A stretch of DNA of 64,000 bases from NCBI RefSeq assembly GCF_000495475.1, contig NZ_ASGZ01000026.1, positions 25,990-89,989 of the forward strand, read 5' to 3'. Position numbers and translations under genes: made by a program. This stretch comes from Candidatus Halobonum tyrrellensis G22 (GTDB lineage: Archaea > Halobacteriota > Halobacteria > Halobacteriales > Haloferacaceae). Shown one piece after another: positions 25,274 through 34,002 of the stretch. The notes beneath the pieces are model-generated. The model was given only the letters and a program-made list of their open reading frames with translations. It had not been told where the DNA came from and did no database searches. How positions within the stretch are numbered: the stretch's first letter is position 1; every line of letters begins with the position of its first letter.

Positions 25274-26095
25274 ATGACCGACTCGGACCCGCGGCCGGGC
25301 GCGGACCCGTCGGCGAGCGACGCCGCGGTGGTCCCGGACCTGGTCGCCCGCGAGCGCCGGAGCGACCGGCCGGCGGTCGTCGACGCGGCGCGCGGGCGGA
25401 CGCACAGCTACGCCGACGTCTGTACGACCGCGTACAAGGCCGGGAACGTCCTCCGCCACCTCGGCGTCCACGACGGGGCGCGCGTCGCCGTCGAGGCGGC
25501 GCCCGCGTTCCAGCCGCTGACGACGTTCCTCGGGAGCGCGCTGCTCGGCGCGGTCACCGCCTTCGACGCCGCGCCCGGGACGGACGCCCGCGTGGTGGTG
25601 GTCGACGCCCGCCGGGAATCCGAGTTCGACCTCCCGCCGGGGTCGAAGCTCTGCGCCTTCGGCGGCGCACCCGACCGCGCCGACACCACCCACTGGGAGG
25701 GGGAGGTGTGGAGCGAGAACCCCGCGTTCCCGCCCGCGACGTACGACCCCGACGCGCCGGTGCTCGCGGCCGACGGCGCGACGCACGACCACGCGACGCT
25801 GCTCGACGCGGCCCGCGGCGCGGTCGACGCGCTCGACTTGACCGCCGACGACCGGGTCGACCTGCGCGCGCCGCTGTCGGACCCGCGGGCGGTCGCCGCG
25901 GGCGTGCTCGCGCCGCTGCTCGCCGGCGGGGCGGTCAGACTTCCGGTCGTCGGCGCGGAGGGCGGCGAGTCCGGGGAGGCCGACGCCGCCGAGGCGGCGA
26001 CCGCGGCGGTCGCGACCGGTGACTCGGACCCGCCGGACGCGCCGGACGTGCCGACGCTGTGGCTCGCAGACGTGTCGCTGTCGCGGTCGGGGTGA
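25274..26095 (+). CDS. Half-size adenylation-enzyme homologue without the ATP motifs
   Basis: 273 residues. The sequence resembles the N-terminal half of AMP-dependent acyl-CoA synthetases (DLVARERRSDRPAVVDAA, YADVCTTAYKAGNVLRHLGV, VAVEAAPAFQPLTTFLGSALLGAV). It has no Y-S-S-G-T-T-G ATP-binding loop and none of the C-terminal catalytic domain, so it should not be an active ligase. Similar short forms are, to my memory, found in other haloarchaea, which argues for a retained protein rather than a fresh truncation. It converges with a complete acyl-CoA synthetase gene 39 bp away. Confidence 0.68.
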   Translation: MTDSDPRPGADPSASDAAVVPDLVARERRSDRPAVVDAARGRTHSYADVCTTAYKAGNVLRHLGVHDGARVAVEAAPAFQPLTTFLGSALLGAVTAFDAAPGTDARVVVVDARRESEFDLPPGSKLCAFGGAPDRADTTHWEGEVWSENPAFPPATYDPDAPVLAADGATHDHATLLDAARGAVDALDLTADDRVDLRAPLSDPRAVAAGVLAPLLAGGAVRLPVVGAEGGESGEADAAEAATAAVATGDSDPPDAPDVPTLWLADVSLSRSG

Positions 26096-26097
26096 GA

Positions 26098-26149
26098 GAC
26101 GGGGCGGCGTGACGACGGCGACGCGCCGTCCGCGTCACCGCGCCCCGTC
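26098..26149. terminator. Large composite stem-loop between converging genes
   Basis: Arms 26098-26114 and 26133-26149 pair over 15 of 17 positions (two central mismatches). Inside them a second perfect 6-bp stem (ACGGCG/CGCCGT, 26115-26120 with 26124-26129) has a 3-nt loop. The structure starts 3 nt after the stop of the plus-strand gene and includes the stop codon of the minus-strand synthetase, so it could serve both directions. Confidence 0.5.
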
Positions 26150-28153
26150 GGTGCCCTCGCGGATCCGGTCGAGCGCCTCGGGGTTCTCGACCGACGAGAG
26201 GTCGCCCGGGTCCTCGCCGGCGTACGCCGCCGCCATCGCCCGGCGGACGACCTTCCCCGACTGGGTGAGGGGGAACTCGTCGACGAACAGCACCTCCCGC
26301 GGGCGGAACGGCTTGCCGTGCGCCTCGCCCACCCGGTCGCGCAACTCGGCCCGGAGGCCGTCGCTCGGCTCGACGCCCGGTTCGAGGACGACGTACGCGA
26401 CGACGGCGGTGCCCGTCGTCGCGTCGGGGACGCCGACCGCCGCCGCCTGGGTGACCGCGTCGTGGTCGACCAGAACCGCCTCTATCTCGGCGGGACCGAC
26501 CTTCCGTCCGGCGACGTTGAGCGTGTCGTCCGCCCGGCCGTGGAGGAACCAGAACCCGTCGTCGTCCCGCTGAGCCCAGTCGCCGTGGTTCCACAGCGGC
26601 GGGTCGGTGAACCGCGACCAGTACTCCTCCAGATACCGCTCGTCGCCCTCCCGGAGGCTCTTGGTCATGCTCGGACAGGAGTCGCGCGCGACGAGGTAGC
26701 CCCGCTCGCCCGCCTCGGCGACCGACTCGCCCGCCTCGTTCACGATGTCGACGTCCATCCCGAGCCCGGGGCCGCCGAGCGTGCACGGCTTGAGCGGTTG
26801 GTCGGGCATCGGCATGAGGAAACAGCCGCAGATCTCGGTGCCGCCCGAGATGTTGATGATCGGACAGTCGCCGCCGCCGACGTGCTCGTAGAACCACAGC
26901 CACGACTCGGGGTCCCACGGCTCGCCGGTCGACCCGAGGAGCCTGAGACTGGAGAGGTCGTGGCTCTCGACGGGTTCGGTGCCGTGTTTCCGGAGCGCGC
27001 GGACCGCGGTGGGCGAGACGCCGAACGTCGTGACGCCGTGGCGTTCGATCAGGTCCCAGAGGCGGTCCGGCCCGGGGTGGTCGGGCGCACCCTCGTAGAT
27101 CACGACGGTGCCGCCGAACGCGTGGTTGCCCACCAGCGTCCACGGTCCCATCATCCACCCGATGTCGGACACCCAGAAGAACCGGTCCGACGGCTTCTGG
27201 TCGAACCCGAAGTGGACCTCCTTGCTACACTGCGTCAGGACGCCCGCGTGGGTGTGGACGATGCCCTTCGGCCGGCCGGTCGTCCCCGACGAGTACAGCA
27301 GCATCGACTCGGCGTCGCTGGGGAGCGACTTCGTCTCGTAGACGGGCGACCGCGTCCCGACGGCGTCGACCCACCACTCGTCGCGGGCGCCCCACGGCGG
27401 GTCGCAGCCGAGTCGCTCGTGGACGACCACGCGTTCGACGCCGCCCGCCCGCTCGATGGCCGCGTCGAGCGTCCCCTTCAGCCGGACCTCGCTCCCGCGG
27501 CGGTAGAAGCCGTCGCCCGTGAACACCACCGACGGCTCCGCGTCCGCGAGCCGGGTCGCCACCGCGTCGGTGCCGAACCCCGAGAATATCGGCACCGCGA
27601 CGGCGCCGACTTTGAAACAGCCGTAGAGGACCGACACCACCTCGGGCACCATCGGCATGTACAGCCCCACGGTGTCGCCCGTCTCCACCCCCGCGGCGTC
27701 GAGGTAGTTCGCGACCCGGTTCGCCTCCCGTTGGAGGTCGTGGAACGTCACCTCCCGGCGGTCGCCGGGTTCACCCTCCCAGAGCACCGCCACGCGGTTA
27801 CGCGCCGCCGCGTCGACCGCGGCGTGGCGGTCGAGCGTGTTGTGCGCGACGTTGAGCCGCCCGCCGGGGTACCAGTCGGCGAACTGCGGCCCCCGCGAGT
27901 CGTCACGCACCTCGTCGTACGGCTCGTAGAACTCCAGGTCGAGGTAGTCGACGAGTTCGTCCCAGAACCAGTCGACGCCCGACGCCTCGACCCCCGGGAG
28001 GTCGGTCGTGGTCCGCTCGACCAACTCGTCGTACGTGTCGATGCCGTACTCGCGCATGAACCGGCGGACGTTGGTGGCCTCCGCGAACGCCTCGTCGGGT
28101 TCGTGGACCACCGCGTCCGGGTCGACCGGCGGTTCGGGCTCCGTGGGCGCCAT
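26135..28153 (-). CDS. Acyl-CoA synthetase, acetyl-CoA synthetase-like (AMP-forming)
   Basis: 672 residues from the ATG at 28153. It activates a carboxylic acid, probably acetate or another short acid, to acyl-CoA through an acyl-AMP. The ATP loop is LLYSSGTTGRPKGIVHTHAG; the hinge and adenylate region is HGDWAQRDDDGFWFLHGRADDTLNVAGRKVGP; the catalytic Lys lies in FPLTQSGKVVRR. A longer in-frame start at 28183 is rejected because an AACTACTT-type promoter box overlaps it. It is convergent with the half-size homologue. Confidence 0.87.
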   Translation of the reverse strand: MAPTEPEPPVDPDAVVHEPDEAFAEATNVRRFMREYGIDTYDELVERTTTDLPGVEASGVDWFWDELVDYLDLEFYEPYDEVRDDSRGPQFADWYPGGRLNVAHNTLDRHAAVDAAARNRVAVLWEGEPGDRREVTFHDLQREANRVANYLDAAGVETGDTVGLYMPMVPEVVSVLYGCFKVGAVAVPIFSGFGTDAVATRLADAEPSVVFTGDGFYRRGSEVRLKGTLDAAIERAGGVERVVVHERLGCDPPWGARDEWWVDAVGTRSPVYETKSLPSDAESMLLYSSGTTGRPKGIVHTHAGVLTQCSKEVHFGFDQKPSDRFFWVSDIGWMMGPWTLVGNHAFGGTVVIYEGAPDHPGPDRLWDLIERHGVTTFGVSPTAVRALRKHGTEPVESHDLSSLRLLGSTGEPWDPESWLWFYEHVGGGDCPIINISGGTEICGCFLMPMPDQPLKPCTLGGPGLGMDVDIVNEAGESVAEAGERGYLVARDSCPSMTKSLREGDERYLEEYWSRFTDPPLWNHGDWAQRDDDGFWFLHGRADDTLNVAGRKVGPAEIEAVLVDHDAVTQAAAVGVPDATTGTAVVAYVVLEPGVEPSDGLRAELRDRVGEAHGKPFRPREVLFVDEFPLTQSGKVVRRAMAAAYAGEDPGDLSSVENPEALDRIREGTDGAR

Positions 28154-28255
28154 CTCCCCAGCGAATTGGCGTGCGCGCGGCAAGTAGTTTTCCGGGGTGT
28201 CTGTCCGACCCCGCGCGGCCGGCGGCGCCCCGGCGGTCCACCCCCGCTGTACACC

Positions 28256-28933
28256 TCAGGGGTCGCCCCACCGGGCGGCGTCGACGGTGAGACCGTCCAC
28301 GCCCGCGTCGGCGGCGGCGTCCACGTCGGCGGGCGACCCCGCGCCCCACGCGTACGCGCCGAACCCGCGGTCGCGGGCCGCCCCTACCACCCCGGTCCGG
28401 AGGCAGTCGTCGACGTGCGGGTGGACGTTCCCGCAGTCGAGCCGCGCCGCGAGACTCAGGTTGGCCTCGGGGTCGCCCGAGAACAGCAGCCCCGTCGGGA
28501 CGCCCTCGCTCCCCTCCGCCTCGGCGAACGCCGCCAGCGCCGCCGGGGAGAACGAGGTGACCCGCGCCGGGCGGTCGGCGTCCGCGAGCGCCGCGGCCAC
28601 GTCGTCGGCGACGCCGACCGTCTTGAGTTCCACCTGGAGGGTCGTCCCCGCCGGGACCGCGTCGAGAACGTCCGCGAGCCGCGGGATCGGTTCGTCGGTG
28701 CCCAACACGTCGAGTTCCCGTACCACCGGCCACGGCGTCTCGTCGACGCGCGCGTCGACGCCCGCGATACGGTCGAGCCGTTCGTCGTGGACGACGACCG
28801 GTTCGCCCGACCCGCACCGCCGGACGTCGAACTCGACGGCGTCGAGCCGTCGTGCGGTCTCGACGAATGCGCGGACCGTGTTCTCGGGGTGTTCGTGCCC
28901 GCAGCCGCGGTGACCGACCAGTTCGACCGACAC
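28256..28933 (-). CDS. Glycerophosphodiester phosphodiesterase (GDPD family)
   Basis: 225 residues from the GTG at 28933. GDPD-family TIM barrel: VGHRGCGHEHPENTVRAF carries the catalytic His-Arg pair and the E-N-T motif, VEFDVRRCGSGEPVVVHDERLDRI the metal-binding E-x-D and the second catalytic His, and TLQVELK a further Glu. It has no signal peptide, so it should act in the cytosol. A frame-open extension to 29041 is Gly/Ser/Arg-rich and lacks similarity; a GCTTAGCT-type box 28 bp before 28933 supports the shorter form. It is divergent from the Ugp-like import operon. Confidence 0.83.
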   Translation of the reverse strand: MSVELVGHRGCGHEHPENTVRAFVETARRLDAVEFDVRRCGSGEPVVVHDERLDRIAGVDARVDETPWPVVRELDVLGTDEPIPRLADVLDAVPAGTTLQVELKTVGVADDVAAALADADRPARVTSFSPAALAAFAEAEGSEGVPTGLLFSGDPEANLSLAARLDCGNVHPHVDDCLRTGVVGAARDRGFGAYAWGAGSPADVDAAADAGVDGLTVDAARWGDP

Positions 28934-28956
28934 GCCCGGTCCTCCGGACGCGTCCG

Positions 28957-28964
28957 GCTTAGCT
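28957..28964 (-). promoter_or_regulatory. TATA-like box for the glycerophosphodiesterase
   Basis: AGCTAAGC on the minus strand, centred 27-28 bp before the GTG at 28933. Confidence 0.4.
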
Positions 28965-29104
28965 CCCCGCCCCGCTCCGCGGTTCGACCCCCCGTTCGAC
29001 GCGCGGCCGCCCGACACCCCCGGATCCGTAATCGTAACCATCGATACCGGGTGTCGAGCAACGTAGCCGCCCGTTTCTCGCCTCTACACGGGACCTATCC
29101 GTTA

Positions 29105-29241
29105 CATACGATTACGTATGCGACGCGATCCGTCGCGTGAGGCGACTGTCGTATCGCGTGGATAGCGCGATGAGACGGGAAGATCGGCCATACGTGTCGG
29201 TGAATCGACTCATATGTGGATAGTCAGTAACGATACGTAAA
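29105..29241. promoter_or_regulatory. Operator-like cluster upstream of the Ugp-like operon
   Basis: This AT-richer stretch lies within the 354-bp space between the divergent GDPD and solute-binding protein genes. It holds a perfect inverted repeat CATACG-ATTA-CGTATG (29105-29120), a second one GCGACG/CGTCGC (29120-29136), a third ATCGCG/CGCGAT (29153-29171), and further CATACGTG, CATATGTG and GATACGTA elements up to about 29238. Binding by a regulator of phosphate or glycerol metabolism is a guess from position. Confidence 0.4.
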
Positions 29242-29254
29242 CAGACGGCAAGTG

Positions 29255-29263
29255 TCTATAAGG
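29255..29263 (+). promoter_or_regulatory. TATA box of the Ugp-like operon
   Basis: TCTATAAGG centred about 29 bp before the GTG at 29288. Confidence 0.5.
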
Positions 29264-29287
29264 AGCCGTGTGGAGTAGCCCAACTCC

Positions 29288-30823
29288 GTGAGTTCGGATA
29301 GCCGGAAACACGGCGACGGTGAGAGTGACGGCGGAACCGACGGTCCCGTCTCCCGACGGCGCTTCGTCCGCGTGGCGGGTGCCACCGGGGCGGCGGGGCT
29401 CGTCGCGGGGTGTTCGACGCGGAACCCGGACGAGGGGTCCGGGTCGGAGACGAGCGAGGGTACTTCCGGCGGGTCGGAGGGGACGACCACGGGCGAGTCG
29501 GGCGGGAGCGCGGGCGGCAGCATCGAGATCGCGACCGCCGACATCCAGGGCCACCGCGACGCGTTCAGGCAGGCGCTCCGCGATGGCGGACTCTCGGAGG
29601 ACGTCGAGATATCGTTCCTCGCGACGTCGGGAATCTCGGGCGACGTCCAGTCGCAGTACCGGCAGTGGCTCCAGGCGGGGCGGGGTCAGCCCGACATCAT
29701 GCGGATGGACAGCGGGTGGACGATCCCGTTCATCCAGCGGGGCCAGATAGCCAACCTGACCGAGGCGCTCCCCGACGAGACGGTCACGTCGATCAACGAG
29801 AACTACTTCGCCGCCACCGTCGACGCGGTGTCGGACGCCGACGGTAACCTCTACGGCGTCCCCTACCAGATCGGCCTGCCGACGGTCCAGTACCGGAAGG
29901 ACCTGGTCGAACAGGCCGGGTTCAACCCCAGCGAGGAGAACTGGGCGACCGAGCCGATGTCGTGGGAGAAGTTCTCGAACGTCATCAGCCAGACCCACCA
30001 GCAGGTCGACGACGTCGACTACGGCTACTCGTGGCAGGCGAGCAACTACGTCGGGCTGTCGTGCTGTACGTTCAACGAGCTGATGAGCACGTGGGGCGGC
30101 GCGTACTTCGGCGGGCGCGACACCCTGTTCGGCCCGGTCGGCGAGCGGCCGGTCACGGTCGACGGCGAGCAGGTGATCCAGGCGCTCCGGATGGCCCGGA
30201 CGTTCATCCGCGGGCAGGACGACGAGTACGCGCTCGACGGCTACCAGTCCATCTCGCCGACCGACGTGCTCCAGTGGACCGAGGGTCCCTCCCAGTCGCA
30301 GTTCCTCGACGGGAACTCGGTCTCGCTGCGCTACTGGCCGTCGGCGCTCCCGCCGGCCCACGAGGAGTTCGGCGACGACCTCGGCGTGATGCCGATCCCG
30401 TACGGCATCCCCGAGAGCGAGGCCGAGTACGAGGGACTCGGCGGCACCATCTCCGCGCTCGGCGGGTGGAACATGGTGTTGAACCCCAACACCGAAAACC
30501 GGAGCGCGGCGCTGCAGGTGCTGCAGGCGATCGACTCCGAGCCGTTCCGGCAGTTCCAACTCGAGGAACTCGACCTCCTGCCGCCGGACACCGCCGCGCT
30601 GGGGGAAGACCGGATCGGCGACATCCCGGTCTGGGGCGAGTACGCTGAGACGCTCCAGATCGCGGGCGAGAACGCCATGCCCCGGCCGGTCACGGTGGTG
30701 TGGCCCGACGAGTCGCCCGCGATCGCAGAGCGCGTGAGCGCGGTGCTCGCGGGACAGGAGGCCCCCGACGCCGCGATGAGCGAGCTAAAATCGACGCTCG
30801 AAACCATCGAGAGTAGCGTCTGA
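29288..30823 (+). CDS. Solute-binding lipoprotein of a sugar/glycerol-3-phosphate-type ABC importer
   Basis: 511 residues from a GTG at 29288. A Tat signal (SRRRFVRVAG) and lipobox with Cys42 (LVAGCSTRN) anchor it outside the membrane, followed by a Gly/Ser/Glu-rich linker. The mature protein is a family-1 (MalE/UgpB-like) binding protein: RQWLQAGRGQPDIMRMDSGW, NLYGVPYQIGLPTVQYRKDL, and LGGWNMVLNPNTEN. It starts a five-gene operon with only 1-4 bp between genes. The ligand is uncertain: polyols, sugars or glycerophosphodiesters are all possible. Confidence 0.85.
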   Translation: MSSDSRKHGDGESDGGTDGPVSRRRFVRVAGATGAAGLVAGCSTRNPDEGSGSETSEGTSGGSEGTTTGESGGSAGGSIEIATADIQGHRDAFRQALRDGGLSEDVEISFLATSGISGDVQSQYRQWLQAGRGQPDIMRMDSGWTIPFIQRGQIANLTEALPDETVTSINENYFAATVDAVSDADGNLYGVPYQIGLPTVQYRKDLVEQAGFNPSEENWATEPMSWEKFSNVISQTHQQVDDVDYGYSWQASNYVGLSCCTFNELMSTWGGAYFGGRDTLFGPVGERPVTVDGEQVIQALRMARTFIRGQDDEYALDGYQSISPTDVLQWTEGPSQSQFLDGNSVSLRYWPSALPPAHEEFGDDLGVMPIPYGIPESEAEYEGLGGTISALGGWNMVLNPNTENRSAALQVLQAIDSEPFRQFQLEELDLLPPDTAALGEDRIGDIPVWGEYAETLQIAGENAMPRPVTVVWPDESPAIAERVSAVLAGQEAPDAAMSELKSTLETIESSV

Positions 30824-30824
30824 G

Positions 30825-31811
30825 ATGGCGACCGAATCCGAGTCGTCCCGGTCGGCGACGCGGCGGTACTCGCCCACCTACTGGGTCGAGAACATGACCG
30901 ACGAGCAGTTCGCGTACTTCATGCTGCTGCCCGCGTTCGCGCTGGTCGGGGCGTTCGCGCTGTGGCCGCTGTGGGAGACGTTCCAGATGTCGCTCCACGC
31001 CGACAACCTCACCGGCTCCGGCTACGTCGGCGAGTTCGTCGGTATCGAGAACTACGTCGCGATCCTCACGGGCGAGATGACCGCGCTGTTGGGCGCGCCG
31101 TTCTTCGACCTCGACCAACCGCTCCAGAGCGCGCTGTCGGTGACGCTGATCTACACCGCGATCAGCGTCACGCTCGAACTCATCGTCGGGTTCGGGATGG
31201 CGCTCATACTCGACAAGGAGTTCTACGGCCGCCGGTGGGTCCGGGTCGCGATCCTGGTGCCGTGGGCGGTCCCGATCGCGATCCAGGGGATGATCTTCTA
31301 CCTCATCTTCCTGCCGAGCGTCGGGTTCGGGACGCAGGCGATGCACGCCATCGGCCTGTTCTCGGACACGCCGTTCATCAACAGCGCCGACCTGTTGATC
31401 ATGGTGATCATCGCCGACGTGTGGAAGACCTCCGCGTTCATCGCGCTGATCGTGCTCGCGGGGCTCCAGAGCATCGACCGCGAACTGTACCGCGTCGGGC
31501 GGGTCGCGGGCGCGTCGGCGTGGCAGCGGTTCCGCTACATCACGTTCCCGCTGGTCGTCCCCACCCTGCTGGTCGCGCTGCTGTTCCGGACGATCCAGTC
31601 GATGCGCATCTTCGGGATCATCCGGACCATCGGCGGGAGCGGGGGCTGTTCGACGCTGCCGTCGCTGTCGTGTCTGGTCGTGACCACGTTCCAGGGGTCG
31701 GGCCGGTACGCGACCGCGGCCGCGCTCGCGTTCATCACGGCGGTCGTCGTCGCGATCGTCGCGGGCATCTACATCGTCGGCTTCGCCGACGTCGAGGGAG
31801 GTGCGATCTGA
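30825..31811 (+). CDS. ABC importer permease, MalF/UgpA type
   Basis: 328 residues with six to seven membrane segments. The cytoplasmic EAA-type coupling loop appears as LYRVGRVAGASAWQRFRYI followed by TFPLVVPTL. It starts 1 bp after the binding-protein stop and its own TGA overlaps the ATG of the next permease. It forms half of the membrane channel. The first 30 residues are polar and cytoplasmic. Confidence 0.88.
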   Translation: MATESESSRSATRRYSPTYWVENMTDEQFAYFMLLPAFALVGAFALWPLWETFQMSLHADNLTGSGYVGEFVGIENYVAILTGEMTALLGAPFFDLDQPLQSALSVTLIYTAISVTLELIVGFGMALILDKEFYGRRWVRVAILVPWAVPIAIQGMIFYLIFLPSVGFGTQAMHAIGLFSDTPFINSADLLIMVIIADVWKTSAFIALIVLAGLQSIDRELYRVGRVAGASAWQRFRYITFPLVVPTLLVALLFRTIQSMRIFGIIRTIGGSGGCSTLPSLSCLVVTTFQGSGRYATAAALAFITAVVVAIVAGIYIVGFADVEGGAI

Positions 31812-32797
31812 TGGCGACCGTCACCGGCGACGACGGTGACGGCGACGGGGACGACGGCAACGCGCTCGAACGCTCGGCGCGCCGCGCGATGGAGCGGCCG
31901 TGGACCGTCTACCGGGCCGCGTTCACGTTCGGCGTGGTGGCGTTCGTCCTCATCACGCTGTTCCCGTTCTACTGGCTGCTCGTGTTGGCGCTCACGCCGC
32001 TGACGAACGTCAACAACATCGACTTCGAGGCGTTCGGGCTCCCGCTGCCGGTGCCGGTGCCGCAGGGGTTCAACCCGGCGGCGTTCGTCGAGGTGTTCCG
32101 GCTGGTGCCGTTCCACCGGTTCATGTTCAACAGCATCTTCATCGGGCTGGTGACGACGGCGATCGTGCTCGTGATCGCCAGCCTCGCGGGCTACGCGTTC
32201 GGCCGCCTGGAGTTCCGCGGCCGGCGGGTCCTGATGGTGCTGTTCCTCGCCATCTCGTACTTCCCGCCGGTCACGTTCGCGATCCCGATCTTCCGGTACT
32301 TCACGGGCGGGGTCCACCTGTTTACGATCCCCGGCGTCACCGCGGTGTACAGCCCCAACTGGTTCAACACGCCCGGCGCGCTGATCACGCCGTTTAGCGC
32401 GCTGTTCATGCCGCTGGCCATCTTCATCCTCACCACCTTCTACAGCCAGATCCCCGACGGGCTGGAGGACGCCGCCCGGATCGAGGGGACCACCCGGATC
32501 GGCGCGCTGTTCCGGGTGATCGTCCCGCTGTCGGCGCCGGGCGTCGCCACCGCGGGCGTGCTCACGTTCATCTCGATATACAACGAGTTCTTCTTCTCGT
32601 TCCTGCTCACCGACGGCCAGGCGCAGAGCTGGGCCCCGATCGTCTGGGGGATCCTCAACTACCAAGGGCAGTACCAGCAGTACTACAACCTGATGGCGGC
32701 GGCGAGCCTGATCGGGGTCATCCCGGTCGCGGTACTCGTCGTCCTCGCACAGGAGAAGATCGTCAGCGGACTCACGTCCGGCGGACTCAAGGAGTAA
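31811..32797 (+). CDS. ABC importer permease, MalG/UgpE type
   Basis: 328 residues. A Gly/Asp-rich N-terminus of about 28 residues precedes six membrane segments. The EAA loop is canonical: LEDAARIEGTTRIGALFRVI then VPLSAPGVATAG. A longer in-frame opening further upstream overlaps the first permease gene and is ignored. It is the partner of the preceding permease. Confidence 0.88.
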   Translation: MATVTGDDGDGDGDDGNALERSARRAMERPWTVYRAAFTFGVVAFVLITLFPFYWLLVLALTPLTNVNNIDFEAFGLPLPVPVPQGFNPAAFVEVFRLVPFHRFMFNSIFIGLVTTAIVLVIASLAGYAFGRLEFRGRRVLMVLFLAISYFPPVTFAIPIFRYFTGGVHLFTIPGVTAVYSPNWFNTPGALITPFSALFMPLAIFILTTFYSQIPDGLEDAARIEGTTRIGALFRVIVPLSAPGVATAGVLTFISIYNEFFFSFLLTDGQAQSWAPIVWGILNYQGQYQQYYNLMAAASLIGVIPVAVLVVLAQEKIVSGLTSGGLKE

Positions 32798-32801
32798 ACA
32801 C

Positions 32802-34001
32802 ATGGGAGACGTCACACTCGACGGGATCACGAAACGCTACGACGACGTCGTCGCGGTCGACGACGTGAACATACATATCGAGGACGGCGAGTTCGTCACG
32901 CTCGTCGGCCCCTCCGGCTGCGGCAAGTCGACGACTCTCGAAATCGTCGCGGGACTCACCAACCCCAGCGGCGGGACGGTCACCATCGCCGACCGGGACG
33001 TGACGCGGCTGCCGCCGAAGGACCGCGACATCTCGATGGTGTTCCAGAACATCGCGCTGTTCCCGCACATGAACGTCCGGAAGAACATCAGCTTCGGGCT
33101 CCGCCTGCGGGACTTCGACTCCGAGGAGACCGAGCGGCGCGTCCAGCGGGCCGCCGAGATCCTCCAGTTGGAGGGAATGTTGGACCGGATGCCCGACGAG
33201 CTCTCCGGCGGCCAACAGCAGCGTGTCGGGATCGGCCGCGCCATCGTGCGCGAACCCGAGGTGTTCCTGATGGACGAACCGCTCGCCAACCTCGACGCGA
33301 AGCTCCGCGTCCACATGCGCACGGAGCTCCAGCGGCTCCACGACGAACTCGAGACGACGATCCTCTACGTCACTCACGACCAGGCGGAGGCGATGACGAT
33401 GAGCGACCGGATCGCGGTGCTCAACCACGGCGAACTCCAGCAGTTCGCCCCGCCGCTGGTCTGTTACAACGAACCCGCCAACGAGTTCGTCGCCGGGTTC
33501 ATCGGCTCGCCGTCGATGAACTTCCTCGAAGGCGAGATGGGGGGCGAACGCGTCGAGACGCCCCACTTCTCGGTCGGGGTCGACCCCGCGGCGGTCGACG
33601 TCGGCGCCGACGGACCGGTCACGGTCGGCATCCGCCCGGAGGACATCTACCTCCGGCAGACCGCGGCGACGGTCGAGCAGCCGACCGACGCCGTCGAGGC
33701 GACCGTGGACGTGCTCGAACCGATGGGCGACGAGATATTCGTCTACCTCCTGCTCGGCGACGCCGCCGACGACGGCGGCCCGACCGTCGAGGGGGCGGAC
33801 GAGGCGAGCGCCCGCTCCGACCAACTCCTGATGAGCGTCGAACCCGACGTGAGACTCGAATCCGGCGAGCGGGTCGAGGTGGTGCTCGACCGCGACCGCG
33901 TCCACCTGTTCGACACCGGCGGCGACGCGCGCGCGCACGGGGTGGCGGAGGGGTCCGAGGCGCCGACAGAGGTAAACGCCGACGGCGGGGAAGGGCGATA
34001 A
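32802..34001 (+). CDS. ABC importer ATPase, MalK/UgpC type
   Basis: 399 residues. Walker A GPSGCGKST, Q-loop MVFQNIALFPHM, signature LSGGQQQRVGIGRAIV, Walker B VFLMDEPLANLDAKLRV and H-loop YVTHDQAEAMTM are all present in the first 230 residues. The last 165 residues form the OB-like regulatory domain (VGIRPEDIYL) typical of the MalK/UgpC group. The ATG is 4 bp after the permease stop. Confidence 0.9.
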   Translation: MGDVTLDGITKRYDDVVAVDDVNIHIEDGEFVTLVGPSGCGKSTTLEIVAGLTNPSGGTVTIADRDVTRLPPKDRDISMVFQNIALFPHMNVRKNISFGLRLRDFDSEETERRVQRAAEILQLEGMLDRMPDELSGGQQQRVGIGRAIVREPEVFLMDEPLANLDAKLRVHMRTELQRLHDELETTILYVTHDQAEAMTMSDRIAVLNHGELQQFAPPLVCYNEPANEFVAGFIGSPSMNFLEGEMGGERVETPHFSVGVDPAAVDVGADGPVTVGIRPEDIYLRQTAATVEQPTDAVEATVDVLEPMGDEIFVYLLLGDAADDGGPTVEGADEASARSDQLLMSVEPDVRLESGERVEVVLDRDRVHLFDTGGDARAHGVAEGSEAPTEVNADGGEGR

Positions 34002-34002
34002 C

